Source: an uncultured Collinsella sp.
Lineage (GTDB): Bacteria; Actinomycetota; Coriobacteriia; Coriobacteriales; Coriobacteriaceae
Assembly: GCA_958346935.1 (NCBI GenBank)
Contig: CATVTM010000014.1
Coordinates: forward strand, 1 to 33,220
DNA: 33,220 bases
Reading direction: 5' to 3'
Shown here one piece after another: positions 24,695 through 31,661 of this stretch. The notes beneath the pieces are model-generated. The model saw only the letters and a program-made list of their open reading frames with translations. It was not told where the DNA came from and did no database searches. Position 1 is the first letter of the stretch. Every line of letters starts with the position of its first letter. The translations under genes and the position numbers were made by a program.

Positions 24695-25318
24695 TTAACT
24701 GTTCTTCATGACAATCGAATCCACGACATCGGCCACATTCTCGCAGCAGTCGGCGCAGTACTCCAGGAAGGCATACACGTCACGCCAAGCGATGACCTCG
24801 AGCGGGTCCTTGCCGTTAACGTGCAGGTTACGCATGGCGTTGATATAGAGCTCGTCGGCCTCGGACTCGATGGTGTTGATCTGGATGACGAGCTCGCGCA
24901 GCGTCTTGGACTTGCGGTAGTTAGGCAGCTCGACCATCAGGTCCTTCATGGCGCGGCAGGCGTCGGTCACCTTGTGGGCGATGACGATGGCGTCGGGATG
25001 GATGCTCTGGATGTTGGTGAAGTAGACGCGCTGCACGACGCCCTCGATACGGTCGAGCACGGTGTCGAGCGAGCAGCTCATCAGGTCCAGGTCCTCGCGC
25101 TCAAGCGGGGTGATAAAGGCCGTGAGCAGGGCGTCCTCAAGCTCATGGTGCTTCTTGTCGGCCGCATGCTCGATCGCATGCATCTTGTCGAGCATATCGT
25201 GAATCTTTGCGGAATCGAAGTTCTCGAAAATCTTGGTAAGCAGCTCGGCGGCCTGGACGGCGAGGTCGGCGCAGGCGACGTAGTTGTCAAAGTAGAACGA
25301 ATCGGGTTTCTTTGCCAT
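24695..25318 (-). CDS. DUF47/PhoU-like accessory protein of PiT transporter
   Basis: The 207-residue all-helical protein belongs to the DUF47 (TIGR00153-type, PhoU-related) family, which is regularly encoded beside PiT permeases and is thought to control them. Visible features are the family-like HAIEHAADKKHHELEDAL, an acidic LEREDLDLMSCSLDTVLDRIEG and NTIESEADELY. The product is cytoplasmic with no membrane spans. It lies 67 bases after the PiT gene on the same strand, so the two are probably cotranscribed. An AAGGAC SD precedes its ATG. Confidence 0.9.
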   Translation of the reverse strand: MAKKPDSFYFDNYVACADLAVQAAELLTKIFENFDSAKIHDMLDKMHAIEHAADKKHHELEDALLTAFITPLEREDLDLMSCSLDTVLDRIEGVVQRVYFTNIQSIHPDAIVIAHKVTDACRAMKDLMVELPNYRKSKTLRELVIQINTIESEADELYINAMRNLHVNGKDPLEVIAWRDVYAFLEYCADCCENVADVVDSIVMKNS

Positions 25319-25385
25319 GAGTGGGTCCTTTCGAGGCGAAGACGGGTGGGCGAGGTGTTACGGTCCGGATGGACGTTCGGTTTGA

Positions 25386-26435
25386 CTAGATGAACATCAT
25401 GAACAGCTTGGCCATGACAAAGCTGATGAGTCCGCAGGCGGGGAAGGTGAAGAACCAGGTGAACATCATGTCCTTGACGACGCCGAAGTTGATGGCCGAG
25501 AGGCGTTTGACGGCACCGACGCCCATGATGGCGCAGGTCTTGATGTGCGTGGAGGACACGGGGATGCCGGTAAGGGTGGCAAGCAGCAGGTTCGCGGCGC
25601 CCGCCAGGTCGGCGGAGAAGCCCTGGTACTTTTCGAGCTTGACCATGCTCTGGCCAACGGACTTGATGATGCGCTCGCCGCCCACGCTGGTGCCGATGCC
25701 CATGGTGGCCGAGCATAGCAGCATAATCCAGATGGGGATGCCGGCATCGCCGACGCTCGTCTGGCCGCTGGCAAAGGCCACGCCTAAAAAGAGCACGCCG
25801 ATGAACTTCTGTCCATCCTGCGCGCCGTGCATAAAGCTCATGGCCGCAGCGCTTGCGATCTGAGCGTATTTAAAGAAGACATTGGCACGTCGCCTGTTGG
25901 CGGCGGCGAAAAGAATCGAGACGAGCTTGCACAGGACCCAGCCCATGACAAAGCCCAGACCGATGGAGAGCGCCAGGCCGTAGATGACCTTCATCCACTC
26001 GTGGACGTTGACGCTGCTCGCACCGCCGAGGGCGATGGCGGCACCGGTCAGGCCGGCGATAAGGCTGTGGCTTTGCGAGGTGGGGATGCCAAAACGCGAC
26101 GCTGTGGCGCCGTAGACGACGATGGAGAACAACGCCGCGCAGAGGCACGCGAGCGCCATGGTGCTGTTTCCGCCAAAGTCGACGATATGTGAGATGGTGT
26201 TGGCGACGCTCGCGTTAAAGTGCGTCATGATGAGCACGCCGAGGAAGTTGAATGCGGCGCTCATGAGAATGGCGGCGCGGGCGGGCATGCAACGCGTAGT
26301 GACGCAGGTCGCGATGGCGTTGGGCGCGTCGGTCCATCCGTTGACGAAGATGGCGCCGAGCGCGAGGATCACGGTGACGGCAAGGACTGGGTTCGACACA
26401 AATTGGCCGAGGAAGGTTGAGAACGTTACGTCCAT
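25386..26435 (-). CDS. PiT-family inorganic phosphate permease
   Basis: The 349-residue polytopic protein (about ten spans) belongs to the PiT family of ion-coupled low-affinity phosphate transporters. The duplicated signature is visible as GWTDAPNAIAT near residue 33 and HGAQDGQKFIGV in the second half; the first has Thr where GxND is usual. Other family stretches are GIPTSQSHSLIAGL and GIPVSSTHIKTCAIMGVG. Its own SD (GAGAAAG) is weak, and a stronger SD with a three-codon ORF lies upstream. With pstSCAB it gives this genome a second phosphate route within 6 kb. Confidence 0.93.
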   Translation of the reverse strand: MDVTFSTFLGQFVSNPVLAVTVILALGAIFVNGWTDAPNAIATCVTTRCMPARAAILMSAAFNFLGVLIMTHFNASVANTISHIVDFGGNSTMALACLCAALFSIVVYGATASRFGIPTSQSHSLIAGLTGAAIALGGASSVNVHEWMKVIYGLALSIGLGFVMGWVLCKLVSILFAAANRRRANVFFKYAQIASAAAMSFMHGAQDGQKFIGVLFLGVAFASGQTSVGDAGIPIWIMLLCSATMGIGTSVGGERIIKSVGQSMVKLEKYQGFSADLAGAANLLLATLTGIPVSSTHIKTCAIMGVGAVKRLSAINFGVVKDMMFTWFFTFPACGLISFVMAKLFMMFI

Positions 26436-26465
26436 ATATGGGCTTTCTCGAAGTTTGCAGGCACG

Positions 26466-26497
26466 TTACAAAAACATGATAAATCGTATCACCTCCT
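26466..26497 (-). promoter_or_regulatory. Perfect Shine-Dalgarno with three-codon mini-ORF (Met-Phe-Leu) ahead of PiT
   Basis: On the - strand, AGGAGGTGA (26497-26489) is followed after 11 bases by ATG TTT TTG TAA (26477-26466). The mini-ORF is in frame with PiT, whose ATG is 30 bases after the TAA. This may be a minimal leader ORF or a nonsense-interrupted longer N-terminus. Confidence 0.55.
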
Positions 26498-26647
26498 GTG
26501 GGTTTCTTAACGGAGTTCTGACGTGAGAAGTGGATTTTTGGCACTAAAATTGAATATTAGTCCTGTTGACCGCGGGTATTCTTGTTGCTAACACGCCATG
26601 CGGACACGTGCGATTGCTACGACACTCCAAAACCACAGTCTGTTCGC

Positions 26648-26677
26648 TTTACAACATGCAAACATGCGTTCGATAAT
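26648..26677 (+). promoter_or_regulatory. Promoter of the small conserved-looking gene at 26685
   Basis: TTTACA (26648-26653) and GATAAT (26672-26677) are 18 bases apart and each match consensus at five of six positions. The start point would fall at about 26683-26686, on the ATG itself, predicting a leaderless mRNA. Confidence 0.55.
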
Positions 26678-26684
26678 AGGAGAC

Positions 26685-27023
26685 ATGGAATATCGACAGA
26701 CAGATGGCAAAACTCGGCGCGTGCACAAGCAGTATGTGGACGTCGTGGCTCGCATCCTCGCGGGCGGACAGGTCGTGCCGGTCACCGTCTGCTGGGTCGA
26801 CGGTCGTTGCTTTACGATTGACGAGATTGTCTCGACCACTGGGTTTGGCCTGACGGTTCACGGCATTCGTACGGCAACCTATAAGGTGCGTTTTGGCGGG
26901 CACGCGACCGAGTTGTATCTGGAGGACCAGACGCGTGAACGACCAGATGGCTCGCAGGCCCATCTGATGCGTTGGTGGGTGTGGGCATTCGACCGTACGC
27001 TCGAGGGCGAGCGCCGTAGGTAA
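26685..27023 (+). CDS. Hypothetical protein, 112 residues, possibly leaderless
   Basis: I do not recognise this protein with confidence. It resembles small actinobacterial proteins of unknown function (DUF6504-like) that carry a compact beta-rich core. It has a basic N-terminus (TRRVHKQYVDVVARIL), a core with CWVDGRCFTIDEI and TYKVRFGGHATELYL, then MRWWVWAFDR and an Arg-rich end. There is no signal peptide or membrane span, so it is probably cytoplasmic. The AGGAG just upstream is only 2 bases from ATG 26685, too close for a normal SD, while a promoter -10 sits 7 bases ahead. In-frame ATGs at 26598 and 26664 lack an SD. Codon use matches neighbours, supporting a real gene. Confidence 0.7.
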   Translation: MEYRQTDGKTRRVHKQYVDVVARILAGGQVVPVTVCWVDGRCFTIDEIVSTTGFGLTVHGIRTATYKVRFGGHATELYLEDQTRERPDGSQAHLMRWWVWAFDRTLEGERRR

Positions 27024-27107
27024 GGACGTATGGCATTCGGGTACAATGACAGGAATCTTGTCAGCTACTGCGCCGTTATTTGTGGCGCTTTTTGAAAGGA
27101 CGAACCT

Positions 27108-27803
27108 ATGAACGATATCCAGGGCTATCAGAACGGCCCCGTCGAGAGCGGTGCAAGCCGCGCCAAGGAGATGTCGCCGCGCGCGTACAATCTCACCATG
27201 TCTGCCCTGATCTTCTTTGGCTTTTGCGCCATGGGCGCCGGCGCCTACTTTACGAGCACCATGTCGTTTGCGCGCATGATGATGAGCGGCGCCGCCTTGC
27301 CGCTGGTCTTTGGCTCGTTTATTTTGACCATCGTCGGCATGGTCATGATGTCGGCTGCCGCCAGCAAGCAGTCCGTGGGCCTGTCCCTTGTGGGCTACGT
27401 AATCTTTGCGAGTACCTTTGGCCTGACCGCGTCGTTTGGCCTTGCCAACTACGACCTACCCACTATCAACACTGCCTTTATCGCCACGGCCGCCATCACC
27501 TTTGTCTTTGGCGCCTTGGGCGTGACGTTCCCCAAGTTTTTCCAGCGCGTATATGGCATCGGCTTTGGCATTCTGCTCGCCACTATTCTGGTTGAGATCG
27601 TGCTGATGTTTATGGGCGTCTCGCAGACCATCACCGATCTGATCGTGATCGTGGTGTTCGCCGGCTTTATTGGCTACGACACCTATGTTGCCATGACGGT
27701 GCCGCCTACGCTGCCCAACGCCGTGCTCATGGCGTCCAATCTGTTCGTGGACATTATCAACGTGTTCCTGCGCATCCTGAACATCCTTGGTCGTCGCGAC
27801 TAG
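27108..27803 (+). CDS. Bax inhibitor-1 / YbhL-family integral membrane protein
   Basis: The 231-residue protein has about seven membrane spans after a polar N-terminus of some 28 residues. It ends with the family's C-terminal pattern: GYDTYVAM, then NLFVDIINVFLRILNILGRRD. The Bax inhibitor-1 (UPF0005) family includes E. coli YbhL and YccA and B. subtilis YetJ; the last is a pH-dependent calcium leak channel, while YccA inhibits FtsH. The function here is unknown. A GAAAGGACG SD precedes ATG 27108. A TACAAT hexamer lies at 27042-27047 and TGACA/TGTCA can form a small hairpin in the leader. Confidence 0.88.
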   Translation: MNDIQGYQNGPVESGASRAKEMSPRAYNLTMSALIFFGFCAMGAGAYFTSTMSFARMMMSGAALPLVFGSFILTIVGMVMMSAAASKQSVGLSLVGYVIFASTFGLTASFGLANYDLPTINTAFIATAAITFVFGALGVTFPKFFQRVYGIGFGILLATILVEIVLMFMGVSQTITDLIVIVVFAGFIGYDTYVAMTVPPTLPNAVLMASNLFVDIINVFLRILNILGRRD

Positions 27804-27846
27804 TGGCGAATTGCGGCGGTGTTTGCCGTGCGTGTAAATCGATGCG

Positions 27847-27875
27847 AAAGGCGGTCCTTCGGGGCCGTCTTTTTT
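27847..27875 (+). terminator. Rho-independent terminator with UUCG loop after the Bax inhibitor-1 gene
   Basis: GGCGGTCC and GGGCCGTC (8 bp with two wobbles, extendable by A-T pairs) enclose TTCG, followed by TTTTTT. Confidence 0.93.
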
Positions 27876-27940
27876 GTACGCGGCGGGGTATCATGGATGG
27901 GAAAAGCCGATAGCGGCAGCGACAGGAAAGGTGGCCACGT

Positions 27941-29074
27941 ATGGCAGACGTCGACAACAGGAACCGTAACCGCAGGTCCAACCGAGCGGGTCAGCCCAAT
28001 CCCAAGCGCGAGGCCCGTGCCAAGGCCGCCGAGCGTCACGTGGCAACTGTGTCCGAAGCGTGCGCCAAGGATATCGAGCGTTCGCTTGCCGGTGTTCGCG
28101 AGTTTGACGGTATGCCTGCTGGCTTTGTCGCGGCGATGAAGGCCAAGGTTCAGACTGCTGTGGCCGCCGAAGAACAGGTTGCCGAGGACTTCGAGGGCGC
28201 GGAGGCTGCCGAGACCGAGGCGGCGCCCGAGACCGAGGCAGCGCCTGAGCCCGTCGAGGAGCCTGCCGAGGAAATCGCCGAAGCTGAGTCCGCGCCTGCT
28301 GAGGAGCCCGCTCCGGTTCTGCCCGAGGTCACCGTGCTTGATGCCTCCGCCACGCAGGCTATCCTGGACAACGGTCGTGGCTATGCGCAGTTCTGCGACA
28401 TGGCCGTGCTCGCCTTTGCCTCGTTCACCAACCCGGGCGGTGGCTATATTCAGGGTTATCTGGGCCAGGAGGCCGCGCTGTGCGCCGATTCGTATCTGTA
28501 CAACGTTCTCGATAAGCAGCGCAAATGGTACGGCGAGAACCGTCGCCGCAACATCAACTGCGAGCTTTACCGAAACCGTGCGCTGGTGGTGCCTGCGGTG
28601 CGCTTCGACCGCAACCACGTGCATGCATACGCCGACGTGATCGTGGCCGCCGCGCCCAACGTTAAGCGCGCCCGCCAGGAGTATCGCGTGAGCGACGATG
28701 CTCTGCTGGATGCCCTGCGCGACCGCATTCGCTTTGTGCTTGCCATCTGCGACGAGCTAGGTCGCGAGAAGCTCGTGCTGGGCGCTTGGGGCTGCGATAA
28801 CAACGGCTTTGACGCAGAGGCCGTGGCCGAGCTCTTCCGCAAGGAGCTCGCGTCGGGCGACTTTAAGGTCAAGCAGGTCTTCTTTGCCGTGCCTTCTACG
28901 CGCTGGGATGAGGATTTTGCCAAGTTCGAGCACGTGCTGGCAAACTTCCCCGAGCGCAACGAGGAGTCCTATGCCCAGGTTGCCGCTCGCGCTGCGGCAG
29001 CTCGCGCCGCCGAGCAGACCCAGGCTGCTACCGAGGATGATGAGGACGAGGACGATTGGCGCAAGTACCTGTAA
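27941..29074 (+). CDS. TIGR02452/DUF2263 PARG-like protein with QEA in place of QEE
   Basis: The 377-residue product matches the microbial PARG-like family (TIGR02452), macrodomain relatives that hydrolyse or bind ADP-ribose. Core motifs are LAFASFTNPGGGY, a QE-containing loop, LCADSYLYNVL, VIVAAAPN and LVLGAWGCDNNGFDAEAVAELF. The PARG signature reads GGG (166-168), seven residues, Q176-E177-A178, so the last, catalytic Glu of the usual QEE is Ala. Residues 1-30 are basic, about 75-130 form a Glu/Ala/Pro-rich linker, and the C-terminus is acidic. It may be a binder rather than an active glycohydrolase. It stands alone between two terminators. Confidence 0.85.
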   Translation: MADVDNRNRNRRSNRAGQPNPKREARAKAAERHVATVSEACAKDIERSLAGVREFDGMPAGFVAAMKAKVQTAVAAEEQVAEDFEGAEAAETEAAPETEAAPEPVEEPAEEIAEAESAPAEEPAPVLPEVTVLDASATQAILDNGRGYAQFCDMAVLAFASFTNPGGGYIQGYLGQEAALCADSYLYNVLDKQRKWYGENRRRNINCELYRNRALVVPAVRFDRNHVHAYADVIVAAAPNVKRARQEYRVSDDALLDALRDRIRFVLAICDELGREKLVLGAWGCDNNGFDAEAVAELFRKELASGDFKVKQVFFAVPSTRWDEDFAKFEHVLANFPERNEESYAQVAARAAAARAAEQTQAATEDDEDEDDWRKYL

Positions 29075-29100
29075 TCGGTACGTGCTGACAGATAGGTCGA

Positions 29101-29133
29101 GCCGGCGGGAGAGGCTGCTCCCGTCGGCTTTTT
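29101..29133 (+). terminator. Rho-independent terminator after the PARG-like gene
   Basis: GCCGGCGGGAG pairs with CTCCCGTCGGC (11 bp, one wobble) around a six-base loop, followed by TTTTT. The next gene's SD lies 8 bases beyond, so the SGNH gene may depend on readthrough. Confidence 0.92.
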
Positions 29134-29152
29134 ACCGAGCGAGGGGCTTACG

Positions 29153-29812
29153 ATGAAAAACGTTCTATGCTTTGGCGATAGCAACACCTATGGTTACGAT
29201 CCGGCGGGCATGCGCGACGGCACCGCGGTGCGCTATGCGCGGGATGTGCGCTGGTGTGGCGTGGCCCAACGTGACTTAGGCGAGGGCTGGCATGTAATTG
29301 AAGAAGGCCTCAACGGCCGCACGACGGTACGCGACGACATGTGCCATTTGGACACCAATCTTAACGGCATCCGCGCGCTGCCGATGCTGCTCGAGGCCCA
29401 TAAGCCGCTGGATGCGATCGTTATTATGCTGGGAACTAACGATTGCAAGACGGTCTTTGGTGTGACGGCCTCCGATATTGCCCGTGGCACCATGGCACTG
29501 ATTCGCGCGGTGCGTGCATTTCCCTGGACCAATGCCGCACCCTGCCCGCGTATTCTGCTGATGGCACCTATCAAGATCAAGCCGCAAATCGCCGATGTAT
29601 ATATGACCGATTTTGACGAGCGTTCCGTCGAGGCCTCGGAGCATTTTGCTGAATACTATGCGCACGTAGCCAAGCAGTTTGGCTGCGACTTTTTGAATGC
29701 AGCGGAGTTTGCCGAGCCGGGCGATATCGACTATCTGCATATGATGCCCGAAAGCCACGAGAGCCTGGGTCACGCCGTGGCAGCCAAGCTCCAAGAGATG
29801 CTCGGTGAGTAG
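29153..29812 (+). CDS. SGNH/GDSL-type hydrolase
   Basis: The 219-residue protein is an SGNH hydrolase, a family of esterases, lipases and carbohydrate deacetylases. Block I is FGDSNTYG with nucleophile S10, block II has GLNGRTT with the oxyanion Gly/Asn, block III is GTND (94-97), and block V has D193 and H196 in DYLH. Later EXXXH-like residues follow. There is no signal peptide, so it is probably cytoplasmic. It resembles the arylesterase/acyl-CoA thioesterase branch, but the substrate is unknown. The SD is GAGGGG. It begins 20 bases after a terminator and has no clear promoter of its own. Confidence 0.9.
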   Translation: MKNVLCFGDSNTYGYDPAGMRDGTAVRYARDVRWCGVAQRDLGEGWHVIEEGLNGRTTVRDDMCHLDTNLNGIRALPMLLEAHKPLDAIVIMLGTNDCKTVFGVTASDIARGTMALIRAVRAFPWTNAAPCPRILLMAPIKIKPQIADVYMTDFDERSVEASEHFAEYYAHVAKQFGCDFLNAAEFAEPGDIDYLHMMPESHESLGHAVAAKLQEMLGE

Positions 29813-29827
29813 TGCGATCCCAAGCCG

Positions 29828-29862
29828 CCGCAAAGGGGACAGGCACCTTTGTGGTGGTTTTG
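29828..29862 (+). repeat. Intergenic hairpin CCGCAAAGG / CCTTTGTGG
   Basis: CCGCAAAGG (29828-29836) and CCTTTGTGG (29846-29854) pair over 9 bp, with one wobble, around GGACAGGCA, followed by TGGTTTTG. It sits 15 bases past the SGNH stop, so it may terminate that transcript weakly. Very similar intergenic repeats are, from memory, common in Collinsella-type genomes. Confidence 0.6.
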
Positions 29863-29891
29863 CCCGGGTAAACGAACGGATTGGCTGCCAT

Positions 29892-30503
29892 ATGGGCATG
29901 GACGAGCTCATCGACCTCTTTGCCGAGGGCGATGAGCTCGTCTCCAATACCGCTTTTGAGGATTTGGATCTTGCCTGCGACGTGGCGAACGGCGCGACCT
30001 TCGATGGCGTCGTGTTCCGATCTTGCGAGTTCGATAGCGTTGACTGGAGCGGCTCGACGTTTCGCGACGTGGTGTTTCGCGGTTGCCGCTTTATCCGCTG
30101 CAACATGGAAGGTTGCTGGCTCAACCGCTGCGACTTCGTTGACTGCTCGGCGCCGGGGCTCAACTTGCTCAGGGCGCGTCTGTCGAGCGTGTCGTTTACA
30201 TCGTGCGATTTGAGCTATGCGAACCTTTCGGAGGGAAGCATTGGCCCCATGGCTGCGCGTGACACGCGTTTGACCGAGGCCGCACTCCAGGGGGCAAAGC
30301 TGGGGCAATTGCGCTTGGACGGCTGCGACCTGACGCGAATCGATGTGTTCAAGACGCCGCTTTCCGGCGTGGATGTATCGCGATGCGCGTTCGCGGCCCC
30401 TGTCATCTCGGGCGACTACCGTGAGCTGCGGGGCCTGACGGTTAATGCCGAGCAGGCGTTGGCACTCTCGGGCCTGCTCGGCATCCAGCTCGCCGACGAA
30501 TAG
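29892..30503 (+). CDS. Pentapeptide-repeat-like protein
   Basis: The 203-residue protein has a run of five-residue periodic motifs (A/C-x-F/L-x-x), for example GATFDGVVFRSCEFDSVDWSG, CRFIRCNMEGCWLNRCDF, and SCDLSYANLSEGS, from about residue 20 to 165. This pattern predicts a right-handed quadrilateral beta-helix. An acidic N-terminus (MDELIDLFAEGDEL) precedes it, and a short helical end (VNAEQALALSGLLGIQL) follows. Family members include gyrase-protecting proteins, but most have no known role. ATG 29892 is preferred because upstream sequence is the intergenic repeat; ATG 29898 is also possible. The SD is weak. Confidence 0.8.
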   Translation: MGMDELIDLFAEGDELVSNTAFEDLDLACDVANGATFDGVVFRSCEFDSVDWSGSTFRDVVFRGCRFIRCNMEGCWLNRCDFVDCSAPGLNLLRARLSSVSFTSCDLSYANLSEGSIGPMAARDTRLTEAALQGAKLGQLRLDGCDLTRIDVFKTPLSGVDVSRCAFAAPVISGDYRELRGLTVNAEQALALSGLLGIQLADE

Positions 30504-30539
30504 GCGCCCCGGTCCTTTGCTCGACCGCTATCTAAAATC

Positions 30540-30604
30540 AAACCGTCGCAACATCCGATGATTTTTCGCGTTTGCACGATTTTCATCGAATGTTGCGACG
30601 GTTT
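30540..30604. terminator. Bidirectional terminator-like inverted repeat between convergent genes
   Basis: Arms of 22 bases (30540-30561 and 30583-30604, starting AAACCGTCGCAACATC) pair with one mismatch around a 21-base loop. TTTTT runs lie at the + strand end, and TTTGATTTT follows on the - strand, so it could stop both the pentapeptide and thiD transcripts. It resembles a dispersed Coriobacteriia repeat. Confidence 0.7.
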
Positions 30605-30648
30605 TTGGTGCAAGGTAGCCTGTCTTTTTTTGGCAGGTTACTGGCTAT

Positions 30649-31479
30649 TTAGTACTGCCACATGTGGTTGACAGGGCCGGAGCCTTTGCCCATGTCAAAG
30701 CCGGCGGCGAGAGCGCCCGTTAGGTAGGCCTTGCCGGCGTTGACGGCGTCGGCAAGATCCATGCCCTGCGCCAATGCGCAGGCGATGGCGGATGAAAGCG
30801 TGCAGCCGGTGCCATGCGTGTTGCCGGTCTCGATGCGCTTGTGGCGGAACCACGTGGTGAGCGGATCGCCCAGATGGTTGCCCTCGTCATCGAGTGGCGC
30901 GGGTTCGGCCAATACATCGTTGGCCTCGTTGACAAGATGCCCACCCTTAACGAGGGATGCGCAACCAAAGCGGCGGGTGAGGAGCATGGCAGCATTTTGC
31001 TGTGTGCGCTCGGAGTCGACCTCGTAGTCGAGCAGGGCCATGGCCTCGGGAATATTGGGCGTGATAACCGTCGCCAGCGGGAACAGGCGGCGGGTGAGCG
31101 CCTCGGCGGCATCTTCGGCAATCAGCCGCGCGCCCGAGGTGGCGACCATGACGGGGTCGACTACCACGTTCGTTGCGTTCCAGGCGCTCAGGCGGTCTGC
31201 GATGACTTCGATAATCTCGACAGAAGAAACCATGCCGATTTTGACGGCGCTCGGGCGGATATCGTCAAAAACGGCGTCAATTTGCGCGGCTACGATATCT
31301 GGCGAGATATCCTGCACGGCGGTGACGCCCAGGGTGTTCTGTGCGGTGATGGCGGTGATGGCCGTCTCGGCATACAGGCGGTGCGCCGTGATGGTCTTGA
31401 TGTCGGCCTGAATGCCGGCGCCACCGCTGGAATCGGATCCTGCGATGGATAGAACGGCAGGTACCTTACTGCGATCCAT
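30649..31479 (-). CDS. thiD: Hydroxymethylpyrimidine (phosphate) kinase ThiD
   Basis: ThiD phosphorylates HMP and then HMP-P to the HMP pyrophosphate used in thiamine synthesis. The 276-residue ribokinase-fold protein has GSDSSGGAGIQADIKT near the start (substrate loop), QNTLGVTAVQDI, KIGMVSS, VVDPVMVATSG, and the GTGCTLSSA anion hole with its conserved Cys near residue 227. AAGGGAGCG precedes ATG 31479. It follows thiC on the same strand after 182 bases, and the pair covers the pyrimidine branch only. No thiE, thiM or thiazole genes are in the window. Confidence 0.95.
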   Translation of the reverse strand: MDRSKVPAVLSIAGSDSSGGAGIQADIKTITAHRLYAETAITAITAQNTLGVTAVQDISPDIVAAQIDAVFDDIRPSAVKIGMVSSVEIIEVIADRLSAWNATNVVVDPVMVATSGARLIAEDAAEALTRRLFPLATVITPNIPEAMALLDYEVDSERTQQNAAMLLTRRFGCASLVKGGHLVNEANDVLAEPAPLDDEGNHLGDPLTTWFRHKRIETGNTHGTGCTLSSAIACALAQGMDLADAVNAGKAYLTGALAAGFDMGKGSGPVNHMWQY

Positions 31480-31525
31480 GTTCGCTCCCTTGTTCGGTCG
31501 GAATCAAATGGGTCAATAAGCCAGC

Positions 31526-31580
31526 ATTATAAAGATGCCCGGGCCGACTCTATGTCGAACCCGGGCGGGCGATGCAATCT
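31526..31580 (-). promoter_or_regulatory. Hairpin and TATAAT between thiC and thiD
   Basis: On the - strand, GCCCGGG and CCCGGGC, with an inner GTCG/CGAC-type pairing, form a hairpin (about 31536-31566) followed by ATCTTTATAATGC. The TATAAT (31531-31526) could be a thiD -10 box, but no good -35 is seen. The hairpin could slow or partly end thiC transcription. Confidence 0.35.
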
Positions 31581-31661
31581 TTACGCAAATGCAAGCAAAT
31601 GTTCACACGTCAACAATTGACAGGCACCAGCTCGCCGCCAGAAGCGGTCGCGGCGACAGGG

